Below are positions 45,417 to 52,499 of a DNA stretch of 64,000 nucleotides, piece by piece. Source of the stretch: Chitinophaga ginsengisegetis. Lineage in GTDB: Bacteria; Bacteroidota; Bacteroidia; Chitinophagales; Chitinophagaceae. The translations under genes were made by a program, and so were the position numbers. Where the stretch lies: assembly GCF_900168065.1 (NCBI RefSeq), contig NZ_FUZZ01000001.1:2662623-2726622 (forward strand), read 5' to 3'. Positions within the stretch are counted from its first letter, which is position 1. The number at the start of each line of letters is the position of its first letter. The notes beneath the pieces are model-generated. The model searched no databases and had not been told where the DNA came from. It worked only from the letters and a program-made list of their open reading frames with translations.

Positions 45417-46058
45417 TTATTTCTTCCTGATCATCAGTACACCATCCCGGATGGTGAGTAATACCTGTTCTGCACGATCATCTGCCAACACTTTTTCACA
45501 AAAACTGATCATGGCCTTTGCCTGGCGTCCCTGTTCATTTTCAGGCAGCAGCACCTGGCCGTGATACAACACGTTATCTGCCAGAATAAATCCACCGGGA
45601 CGCAGTTTATCCCAAACCAGGTCGTAATACTGTTCATATCCGGATTTGTCCGCGTCAATAAACACCAGGTCGAATACTTCATCCAGTTGTTCAATCACAT
45701 CGGCCGCTTTACCGATATGCATTTTAATTTTATCTGCATTCCCGCTTGCCGAGAAATAATGATGACAAAGTGTTTCCAGTTCTTCGTTGATATCTACCGT
45801 GTGTAATATGCCATCGGGGGCCAGGCCCGCAGCCAGGCAAATTGCTGAGTACCCGGTGTAAGTGCCCAGTTCCAGGATGCGGCGGGGCCGGATCATATGG
45901 CTTACCATACTGAGGAACTGCCCCTGTACCTGCCCGCTCAACATATGTGGCAGCTCTACTTTCAGATGTGTTTCCCTGTTCAGCTGGTACATCAATTCAC
46001 TCTCCTGACTGGTATATTTTTCTGAATAGGCCTCCACTGCTGCCGGTATGAGCTCCAT
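45417..46058 (-). CDS. O-methyltransferase family 3 (catechol-type SAM methyltransferase)
   Basis: Encodes 213 residues, usual for the family. The SAM motif is RILELGTYTGYSAICLAAGL, with ILHTVDINEE and DLVFIDADKSGYEQYYD, which supplies the metal-binding Asp, and ILADNVLYHGQV. Members methylate catechols or caffeoyl-CoA in a Mg-dependent way; the bacterial substrate is unknown. The gene precedes the glucosaminidase by 24 bp. A -7 promoter match lies 15 bases upstream, and a terminator-like hairpin further upstream separates it from the LOG-family gene. Confidence 0.93.
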   Translation of the reverse strand: MELIPAAVEAYSEKYTSQESELMYQLNRETHLKVELPHMLSGQVQGQFLSMVSHMIRPRRILELGTYTGYSAICLAAGLAPDGILHTVDINEELETLCHHYFSASGNADKIKMHIGKAADVIEQLDEVFDLVFIDADKSGYEQYYDLVWDKLRPGGFILADNVLYHGQVLLPENEQGRQAKAMISFCEKVLADDRAEQVLLTIRDGVLMIRKK

Positions 46059-46073
46059 ATATTAAAATTTCTG

Positions 46074-46081
46074 CAAAGCTA
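46074..46081 (-). promoter_or_regulatory. -7 promoter element for the O-methyltransferase gene
   Basis: The minus strand reads TAGCTTTG, an exact TAnnTTTG match, 15 bases upstream of the ATG at 46058. Confidence 0.5.
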
Positions 46082-46121
46082 AGGAAAAGCGGCTAACTGA
46101 CAGCCTGTTGCTTCCAACAGA

Positions 46122-46198
46122 AAAAGCGGATATATCCATAAACGTTATTCTGCCGGTTTTTATTCTATCCGGGCGTACGTTCATGTATATCCGCTTTT
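46122..46198 (-). terminator. Long hairpin after the LOG-family gene
   Basis: AAAAGCGGATATA at 46122-46134 is the exact reverse complement of 46186-46198, and the stem continues imperfectly inward to about 24 bp (46137-46145 with 46177-46185). On the minus strand a T-run continues from the end of the stem. It probably ends the LOG-family transcript. Confidence 0.7.
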
Positions 46199-46219
46199 CC
46201 GGCCCGGAGGCAGGCTTTA

Positions 46220-46918
46220 TCAGAAATTCGGTCTTAATTTATTGGTTGTATAGAAAACACGGAAATATTCCACCACTTCATCTGCGGTGTCAAATAACTG
46301 CAGCAGGTCGAGGTCTTCCGGGTTAATATTGCTTTCCTTTTCCATCATTACGGTGCGGATCCATTGCAGGAGGCCACTCCAGTACTCTCTACCCACCAAT
46401 ACCATAGGGGTTTCCTCCATTTTTTTGGTTTGTATGAGGGTGAGTACTTCAAAGAATTCATCCATGGTACCAAATCCTCCGGGCATCATAATGAAGCCTT
46501 GTGAGTACTTGGTGAACATCACTTTACGGACAAAGAAATAGTCGAAATGAAGATTATTTTCCGGATCAATAAAACTATTGGGATGCTGCTCATGCGGCAG
46601 GCTGATATTAGCCCCTACTGATTTGCCATGTGCAGCCTGGGCTCCCCTGTTGGCCGCTTCCATCACACCCGGTCCACCGCCGGTGATGATGCCAAAGCCT
46701 TCGTCTGCCAGGCGGGTGGCTATTTCCTGGGTAAGATCGTAATAGCGGTTACCCGGCTTCGTACGGGCTGATCCGAATATGGAAATGCAGGGTCCAATTT
46801 TAGCCAGCTTCTCAAATCCTTCAACAAACTCCGCCATAATCTTGAATATCTGCCAGCTGGAATGCGCTCTTGTTTCCGTCCAGTCTCTTTCTTTAAGATT
46901 CTTTATACTACTGTTCAT
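46220..46918 (-). CDS. LOG-family protein (TIGR00730, cytokinin riboside 5'-monophosphate phosphoribohydrolase-like)
   Basis: Encodes 232 residues. The Rossmann-like LOG fold has the catalytic signature MMPGGFGTMDEFFE and the earlier GGGPGVMEAANRGA, in addition to ISIFGSARTKPGNRYY near the start. Enzymes of this family cleave the N-glycosidic bond of nucleoside monophosphates to give the free base and ribose 5-phosphate; a cytokinin-related role is known in plants and some bacteria. In other bacteria the related PpnN acts on purine nucleotides. It is transcribed alone, with a long hairpin downstream at 46122-46198. Confidence 0.92.
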   Translation of the reverse strand: MNSSIKNLKERDWTETRAHSSWQIFKIMAEFVEGFEKLAKIGPCISIFGSARTKPGNRYYDLTQEIATRLADEGFGIITGGGPGVMEAANRGAQAAHGKSVGANISLPHEQHPNSFIDPENNLHFDYFFVRKVMFTKYSQGFIMMPGGFGTMDEFFEVLTLIQTKKMEETPMVLVGREYWSGLLQWIRTVMMEKESNINPEDLDLLQLFDTADEVVEYFRVFYTTNKLRPNF

Positions 46919-47016
46919 GCGACTGCTTTTTTATTATCCTATAAAACACTTCCCCGTGCAGGCACGTGGAATGATGTAATTTATATAATAATTGGCTTAC
47001 AGTAACAGCCATACGC

Positions 47017-47052
47017 ATAAAAAAAGCAGGTAACTATATAGAAACCTGCTTT
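47017..47052 (-). terminator. Intrinsic terminator after the phosphonate-type operon
   Basis: On the minus strand AAAGCAGGT (47044-47052) pairs with 47023-47031 and is followed by a run of T residues. It lies about 200 bp after the FAD oxidoreductase stop codon. Confidence 0.82.
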
Positions 47053-47060
47053 ACATTTAA

Positions 47061-47110
47061 CACGTTATGAACGTGCAGCGATGTTAAATAAACATCGCTG
47101 CAGAAACGTT
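47061..47110. repeat. Two stacked stem-loops downstream of the FAD oxidoreductase gene
   Basis: CACGTT / AACGTG (47061-47066, 47070-47075) is followed at once by TGCAGCGATGTT / AACATCGCTGCA (47074-47085 with 47091-47102, 12 bp perfect, 5-base loop), with an outer AACGT / ACGTT pair. Located between the operon end and its terminator, so it would be the 3' untranslated end of that message. Confidence 0.8.
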
Positions 47111-47255
47111 GCTAATGCTGGCAATCAAAAAAATAAATAATGTTGAAATTTATTAAGATAGTACTATCGTTTTAATCAACAGATGTTCTCATAACGCTTA
47201 ATCTCCATTAATTTATTAATTATTTAAGCAATAACCTAATTTAAATTTATCAAGG

Positions 47256-48401
47256 TTACGCAAAGGTATGCATGCCCGCCACTACTTCTTCTGCGAGTCC
47301 GAAAGACAATGTCATGCCGGCTCCGCCAAGACCGTTTACAATCGTTACATTTTTTTCAGGAGAGAACACCAGGTCTGTTTTACCATTGGTGAGTTTTGGA
47401 TAGATGCCATGCCATTGTTCCTGGATGGTATACTCCGGCGCCTGCAAGAAAGTGTGCATATACTGCAGGATGAGATCATTGATAAATGCTTTATCAAATG
47501 GTTCGAAGTCCGGACCATATTCATGTGAGTCACCGATGGTGAGTTCACCTGCACCATTTTGAGAGATAAGCAGATGGATGCCCCATTTCACATAATCCGG
47601 CATTTCCTGCGCAAAGCGTTGCTTCAAGGGTTCCAGGGTTTTACAGCTTTCAAAGGCCGCATAATGTCCCAGCGTTAAACCTGCGCACAGGGCGGGTCCC
47701 AGCTGCCAGTTGCCCGGTTGCGGGATGGTACGCATCATCTGCAGTTTGCATTTTTTCAGGGGAGCAGCTGCAAATTCAGCAGGGTAAAGCGTTTCAAAAT
47801 CAGCGCCGCTGCATACAAACACTTCATCCACTTTCCAGCGTTCATCTTTTGTTTCTATGTAAGGCATGCTGATGCCATTTACCGCGGTGCCAAAACGAAC
47901 CGTTACGTTGAGATGTTCTTCCAGGTGCTTTGCAATGGCAGCACTGGCCTGACGCGGATTCACGGTCATTTCGGAGGCACTCCATAATGCGCCTTTCAAC
48001 CCGTTTGTTTTAATAGCGGAGGTATATTTTCCTATTTGTGAAGGGGCAATCAGCTCACAGCTGTAACCATTACCCGGCGCGGCTTGTACAAATTCTTCCA
48101 ATACCGCCAGTTCATCATTTTCATACGCGAGGTGCAGCGATCCTGTTTCCTGGCACTGCAAACCGGTGGCTGCGGCGAGGTCTTTCCAGGTACGGCGGCT
48201 GCGCATAGCACGGTCGTGCATTTTACCCGCCGTTTGCCCGATGGGCCATACCAACCCGAAATTGCGGATCGAAGCGCTGATCGCTTTGCTGTTACGTTCA
48301 AATAAAACTACTTTTCTTCCTGTTGATGCCAGGTGGTAAGACATGGCCAACCCCACTATTCCCGCACCTATTACCGCTACATCTGCCTGTTGTTGTTGCA
48401 T
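47256..48401 (-). CDS. FAD-dependent oxidoreductase, TIGR03364 type (aminophosphonate-linked)
   Basis: Encodes 381 residues of the DAO (glycine/D-amino-acid oxidase) superfamily. The FAD-binding dinucleotide motif is VAVIGAGIVGLAMSYHLA at the N-terminus, with the second part VVLFERN; the C-terminal FAD segment is IVNGLGGAGMTLSFGLAEEV. I recognise the family as TIGR03364, which occurs next to PhnX-like hydrolases (TIGR03351) and is thought to oxidise an amino group on an aminoethylphosphonate derivative. Exactly that partner is 21 bp upstream on the same strand. A minor alternative is oxidation of another N-alkyl amino acid. The substrate needs no further gene in the window; no phosphonate transporter is seen. 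Confidence 0.88.
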   Translation of the reverse strand: MQQQQADVAVIGAGIVGLAMSYHLASTGRKVVLFERNSKAISASIRNFGLVWPIGQTAGKMHDRAMRSRRTWKDLAAATGLQCQETGSLHLAYENDELAVLEEFVQAAPGNGYSCELIAPSQIGKYTSAIKTNGLKGALWSASEMTVNPRQASAAIAKHLEEHLNVTVRFGTAVNGISMPYIETKDERWKVDEVFVCSGADFETLYPAEFAAAPLKKCKLQMMRTIPQPGNWQLGPALCAGLTLGHYAAFESCKTLEPLKQRFAQEMPDYVKWGIHLLISQNGAGELTIGDSHEYGPDFEPFDKAFINDLILQYMHTFLQAPEYTIQEQWHGIYPKLTNGKTDLVFSPEKNVTIVNGLGGAGMTLSFGLAEEVVAGMHTFA

Positions 48402-48422
48402 GATATAAAATGTAAAGTATGA

Positions 48423-49100
48423 TTAAAAGATAGACAGTAGTTCATCCAGGGATGCTACCAGGTGGGTATGCGGCCCTTTCTCCAGTTCTTCGCGGCTATA
48501 GGCGCCGGTAGTAACACCTATTACGTAGCGGCAACCTGCATTGGTACCTTCTTCCAGGTCGGAAATGGTATCGCCGGTTTTGGCCACCGATTGTATACTG
48601 CGGATTTCCAGTTCTTCCATAATCCGGTAAATCATATATGGATACGGACGGCCAAAAGGTACTTCATCGCTGGTGGCTACGGCATCAATGAGTCCTTTTT
48701 GCTGCCAGCCCACCCTTTCCAGGATCACGTTGGTAATGTCCCTGTCGAAACCCGTATCCAGCGCCACTTTAATGCCCTTTGCCTTTAACGCGGCAAATAC
48801 TGCTGATACGCCGTCCTTTTCCCGTACCGCAGGATGTGTTGCATAATGCGCTTTCATATCCGCCACAAAACGGCTGTGTAGTTCAAGGACAAAGGCTTCA
48901 TCACTATAACGGCTATCCTGCTGCTGCTGCAACAGGTAACGGATGGCATACGGTTTGGCGTATCCCATTACTTCATTTACCTGTTCCAGCGTTACGGTAA
49001 CTCCCGCCAGCTTAATAGCCTGCTGTAACACCTTTGCTACATTGGATTCATCATGCAGGGTAGTGCCTGCAATATCAAAAACAACTAATTGTATTCCCAT
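48423..49100 (-). CDS. Phosphonatase-like HAD hydrolase (PhnX-like, TIGR03351 type)
   Basis: Encodes 225 residues from the ATG at 49100; the frame is open 23 codons upstream into sequence with no family similarity. HAD motif I is VVFDIAGTTLHDE, in which the nucleophile Asp and the second Asp are replaced as DIAGTT, as in phosphonatases. A cap domain follows, with KAGVTVTLEQVNEVMGYAK ending in a conserved Lys, and motif III/IV are KTGDTISDLEEGTNAG. The family is expected to break the C-P bond of a phosphonoacetaldehyde-like product. The FAD oxidoreductase that would make that aldehyde follows by 21 bp. It lies downstream of inverted-repeat element 2. Confidence 0.87.
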   Translation of the reverse strand: MGIQLVVFDIAGTTLHDESNVAKVLQQAIKLAGVTVTLEQVNEVMGYAKPYAIRYLLQQQQDSRYSDEAFVLELHSRFVADMKAHYATHPAVREKDGVSAVFAALKAKGIKVALDTGFDRDITNVILERVGWQQKGLIDAVATSDEVPFGRPYPYMIYRIMEELEIRSIQSVAKTGDTISDLEEGTNAGCRYVIGVTTGAYSREELEKGPHTHLVASLDELLSIF

Positions 49101-49187
49101 CTTTTTCCCGGTATTAATATGTGGCAAAGATAATGACTTACTAAAAATAAGTTTAGCCTTTATAAACATTTAACATGCGGTTAATAC

Positions 49188-49383
49188 GCGGATGTTGTCT
49201 TTTTCAGGATTAGGCTGATTATACTGATTTTGTTGATTTGATCACTTTTGATTTTAAATGATTAAGGGAGATAAGCGAATAGATCCGCATATCTCCCTTA
49301 ATTATTTATAAAATCTCTAAATCAGTATAATCAGCCTAATCCTGTTCCAGGACAATTTCCTATCGCCGAAGGCGATCCTCCGC
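49188..49383. repeat. Palindromic element, copy 2 (about 196 bp, with a small hairpin insert)
   Basis: The left end starts GCGGATGTTGTCTTTTTC at 49188. CAGGATTAGGCTGATTATAC and the next 5 bases (49205-49229) are the exact reverse complement of 49320-49344. The core palindrome ATTAAGGGAGAT / ATCTCCCTTAAT (49261-49272, 49291-49302) is identical to that of copy 1. The right end carries an extra hairpin, ATCGCC-GAA-GGCGAT (49362-49376), before the terminal CCTCCGC. The end meets the stop codon of the outer-membrane protein gene at 49383. Confidence 0.88.
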
Positions 49384-49970
49384 TAGAAGCCAAGTCCTGC
49401 GCCCACCCTGTATATCAGGCTGTTGTTATAAGGCGAACGATTGTCCTGGATCACATCATACAAAATAGAGATGCCTATACCTACCCTGCCACCAACGCTC
49501 TGGGTATAACCGGCACCCACGAGTAAGCTGGGAACACCATAATTGGTTTTGAAGGTTTGTTTATCCCCGTTTGCCTGGTAAACGGTAGAATTCTGTGTAA
49601 CAAAATTATATTCCGGCTGGATATGTATAAATACCATCGGGATCGGGTATACCCGGCCCCAGATACCACCACCAAAGATGGTGTATTTATCACGCTGAGT
49701 GGTATTACCAGTGTAGTAATCCCGTGATTTAAATTGCCCGTACTGCGCGTTTAAATTCACACCTGCAGCGATATAATCAGAAAAACGGTAACCTACCAGC
49801 GGGGAGATATCCACATTGGTAACATCGCCAAATACCATTCCCAGGGAACCTCCCAGTACCAGACGGGAAGGATCAAAACCTTTGCGGGTAGCGGTGTCCG
49901 TTTTATAATACTGCGCGTGTGCCAGCTGCACTCCAGCCAGAAAGAAAAAACATATGAGTAAACGTTTCAT
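49383..49970 (-). CDS. Outer-membrane beta-barrel protein, small secreted
   Basis: Encodes 195 residues with a signal peptide (residues 1-19, ending LAHAQ). The mature part alternates strands and turns typical of an 8-strand barrel: VLGGSLGMVFGDVTNVDISP, GYRFSDYIAAGVNLNAQYG and, at the end, IYRVGAGLGF, which fits an outer-membrane insertion signal with terminal Phe. I cannot assign a ligand or partner. It is transcribed toward palindromic element 2, which begins at its stop codon. The oxidase gene lies 41 bp upstream on the same strand and may share its message. Confidence 0.82.
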   Translation of the reverse strand: MKRLLICFFFLAGVQLAHAQYYKTDTATRKGFDPSRLVLGGSLGMVFGDVTNVDISPLVGYRFSDYIAAGVNLNAQYGQFKSRDYYTGNTTQRDKYTIFGGGIWGRVYPIPMVFIHIQPEYNFVTQNSTVYQANGDKQTFKTNYGVPSLLVGAGYTQSVGGRVGIGISILYDVIQDNRSPYNNSLIYRVGAGLGF

Positions 49971-50011
49971 GATCAGATTTATTAAGTTTAACTATTTACC
50001 GGCAGAAAGGT

Positions 50012-51421
50012 TTAACAATCGAAAATTTTACCCCGGTTTAATATATTCTTCGGGTCAAAGATCTGTTTTATTTGCTTCATGAGTTGCATGGAGGTCTGAT
50101 CAAAAATGATATCCATATAGCTTTTCTGCACCAGGCCAATACCATGCTCACCGGAGATGGTACCCCCCAATGTTTTCACCAGCTGAAAAATTTCCCGTAT
50201 ACCTTCCGTGAGGGTGCCGTTCCATTGTTCTTCCGTAAGGGTACCACGGATAATGTTCACATGCAGGTTGCCATCGCCGGCATGACCATAACATACCGAA
50301 TGAAATCCATACCGGGTTCCTATTTCCTTTACGCCTTTCAGCAATACCGGCAGTTCTGCACGGGGTACTACGGTATCTTCTTCTTTGTATACAGAATTTG
50401 CCTTTACGGCTTCTGCCACCCGGCGGCGCAGTTTCCAAAGCTCTTCTTTCTGCTGGGAATCTTCTGCAAACAATATCTCCCCGATATCAAAACCTTCTAC
50501 CACACCGGCAATGCCTTCCATTTCCTGCATCAGCACTTCCGGGTGGTTCCCGTCCACTTCTATGAGCAGGTGTGCCTGTATATCGTCTTCTATTTTAACA
50601 GCACTGCTTTGTACGTATTGGGTTACCCAGTCGATGGCATCGCGCTCCATAAATTCCATAGCAGAAGGCGTGTAACCCGCGCGGAAAATAGCGCTCACCG
50701 CTTCGCAGGCACTTTCAGCGGAGCGGAAAGGAACCAACATCAGCAGGTCTGTTTTAGGTAACGGAATTAAGCGTAATACAATTTTGGTAACGATGCCCAG
50801 GGTGCCTTCGCTGCCTACTACCAGCTGGGTGAGATTATAGCCGGTGGCATTTTTCAGTACATTGGCGCCTGTCCAGATCACTTCGCCGCTGGGCAGCACC
50901 ATTTCCAGGTTCAGCACATAATCCTTTACCACGCCATATTTCACGGCTTTGGGGCCACCTGAATTTTCTGCAATATTGCCGCCAATAAAACAGGTACCAC
51001 GACTGCTTGGGTCGGGTGGATAAAACAGCCCTTTCTCTTTTACGGCGTTCTGTAATTCTTCTGTGATCACACCGGGTTCGGTGATTACCTGCAGGTTTCT
51101 TTCATCTATAAGTGTGATCCGGTTAAACCGTTCCATTGAAATGAGTACGCCGCCAAACTGGGCGAGCGCGCCGCCGCTGAGTCCAGTGCCGCCACCACGG
51201 GGAGTTACAGGCAGCAGCTCTTCATTGCACAATTTCATGATACGGCTTACCTGTTCGGTAGTATCCGGCTTCACCACCACTTCCGGGAGATAATGCAGAT
51301 CCTCGGTTTCATCCTGTGCATAACGGCTCATACTTTCTTCGTCGGCCAATACGTATTGCGCTCCGGCTATTTCGCGTAATGCCGCTACATGAGCGGCAGT
51401 TACTTTATTAAACGTTGTCAT
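50012..51421 (-). CDS. FAD-linked oxidase, GlcD-like (D-2-hydroxyacid dehydrogenase type)
   Basis: Encodes 469 residues from the ATG at 51421; a longer frame to 51541 would run into the PorP gene and has no family similarity. The FAD PP-loop region is VVVKPDTTEQVS with PVTPRGGGTGLSGGAL and PDPSSRGTCFIGGNIAENSGGP. The C-terminal half has the metal-binding CYGHAGDGNLHVNI and GEHGIGLVQKSYM. This is the D-lactate/glycolate/D-2-hydroxyglutarate dehydrogenase group; substrate cannot be told from motifs. A -7 promoter match at 51426-51433 lies directly upstream, so it need not depend on the T9SS locus 46 bp further upstream. Confidence 0.93.
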   Translation of the reverse strand: MTTFNKVTAAHVAALREIAGAQYVLADEESMSRYAQDETEDLHYLPEVVVKPDTTEQVSRIMKLCNEELLPVTPRGGGTGLSGGALAQFGGVLISMERFNRITLIDERNLQVITEPGVITEELQNAVKEKGLFYPPDPSSRGTCFIGGNIAENSGGPKAVKYGVVKDYVLNLEMVLPSGEVIWTGANVLKNATGYNLTQLVVGSEGTLGIVTKIVLRLIPLPKTDLLMLVPFRSAESACEAVSAIFRAGYTPSAMEFMERDAIDWVTQYVQSSAVKIEDDIQAHLLIEVDGNHPEVLMQEMEGIAGVVEGFDIGEILFAEDSQQKEELWKLRRRVAEAVKANSVYKEEDTVVPRAELPVLLKGVKEIGTRYGFHSVCYGHAGDGNLHVNIIRGTLTEEQWNGTLTEGIREIFQLVKTLGGTISGEHGIGLVQKSYMDIIFDQTSMQLMKQIKQIFDPKNILNRGKIFDC

Positions 51422-51425
51422 GGAA

Positions 51426-51433
51426 CAAAAATA
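51426..51433 (-). promoter_or_regulatory. -7 promoter element for the GlcD-like gene
   Basis: The minus strand reads TATTTTTG, an exact TAnnTTTG match, 4 bases upstream of the ATG at 51421, supporting that start and a very short leader. Confidence 0.5.
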
Positions 51434-51467
51434 ATCATAATGCCGGTTAGGTGGTAATATCCGGCCA

Positions 51468-52493
51468 TTAAAAAGAAGGGCAAATCGTAGATCTCCTCGC
51501 ATTGTTAAAAGTACGGTTGCTGTAAAGCCCCGTATAAACAATGCCTATTTCATAGGCGCCACGCCTGTTATTGGCGGCCGATAAACTGGAGGTAGTAATA
51601 TCGTAGTTAAACATGAGTTTTATGGAGTTGAGCTGGTAGCCAACCAGGAAAACAGCCGCATCATTGGCGCGGTAATAAACGCCGCCATACAATTGCTGTA
51701 CGCCGTCGCCGGAAAGATTATAGGCTGCATTGGCGCCCAGCATCAGTTCCCTGGCGCCGGCCTGTGTGGCATAATATGCCGCAGGGTTCAGGATCACTTT
51801 ATCGCTCATTTTCAAACTCGCATTCAGGAACCCGATATAGCGACGGGGAACCGTGTTGTTCCCATCAAAAAAGGTTTCCCTGGGTGTGTTGATATGTTGT
51901 ACAGAGAAGCCCGCGTTTACATAAATATTATCGGTAGGAAAATAAGCATAATTGAGCCCTGCCTGCAGGTCGAAGTAATTAACGCTGCTTTGGGTGATGG
52001 GTTCCCCGGTGGGGATCTGCGAATCAAAGAACTTGCCGTTCCACTGATCGGCGAACGTGAGCTTGGTGATATCCACCCGTTTACCGGCGGAACCTACGTT
52101 AAACCCTGCGGATAACAAGCTGCTGAAACCCAGGAGCTGGTGATAAGCGATGGAAGCGTATCCTTTGGTAGAAGTGAGGTTGCCGGCGCCGGCCACATCG
52201 CGGAGCAATACCCCCCCGATGCCTACCCAGCCATATTCCAGCTGATCGCGGAATAACTGGAAGTCGCCATATGCCGACATGGTCCGGTAAGGTATCGGAA
52301 CGCTGGTCCACTGATCGCGGTAATTAAGGCCAATACGGTAGTTGCCGTCCGGAATAAAACCGGTATTGGCCGGGTTAGTTGTCAATGGCGAATTAAAAAA
52401 CTGTGAAAAATGGAGGTCTTGTGCATACACTCCGTTCATTGAAACAATTAATAAAATTGCCAGACATGTTGATATTTTAACGATCTGATTCAT
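51468..52493 (-). CDS. PorP/SprF family type IX secretion membrane protein, second copy
   Basis: Encodes 341 residues with a signal peptide (ending GVYAQ). The mature start DLHFSQFFNSPLTTNPANTG, then LNYRDQWTSVPIPYRT and QLYGGVYYRANDAAVFLVGY, match the PorP/SprF family, as does the C-terminal RSTICPSF. It lies 6 bases after a large type B-tail protein gene and is its likely export partner. It is a diverged paralog of the copy at 35593, so the organism keeps separate cargo-partner pairs. The GlcD-like gene follows by 46 bp with its own promoter. Confidence 0.93.
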   Translation of the reverse strand: MNQIVKISTCLAILLIVSMNGVYAQDLHFSQFFNSPLTTNPANTGFIPDGNYRIGLNYRDQWTSVPIPYRTMSAYGDFQLFRDQLEYGWVGIGGVLLRDVAGAGNLTSTKGYASIAYHQLLGFSSLLSAGFNVGSAGKRVDITKLTFADQWNGKFFDSQIPTGEPITQSSVNYFDLQAGLNYAYFPTDNIYVNAGFSVQHINTPRETFFDGNNTVPRRYIGFLNASLKMSDKVILNPAAYYATQAGARELMLGANAAYNLSGDGVQQLYGGVYYRANDAAVFLVGYQLNSIKLMFNYDITTSSLSAANNRRGAYEIGIVYTGLYSNRTFNNARRSTICPSF

Positions 52494-52499
52494 GGCTCA

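Larger units (their letters stand above)
46919..47255. other. Intergenic region with terminator and stacked hairpins; no gene seen
   Basis: This 337-bp gap lies between the LOG-family gene and the FAD oxidoreductase gene. It holds the terminator at 47017-47052 and two adjacent stem-loops at 47061-47110. The remaining sequence (47111-47255) is A/T-rich with no open frame of note. Confidence 0.7.

Noticed and set aside
50072..50761. Plus-strand open frame of 229 codons opposite the GlcD-like gene
   Set aside because: Shadow frame; the GlcD-like motifs on the minus strand are clear.
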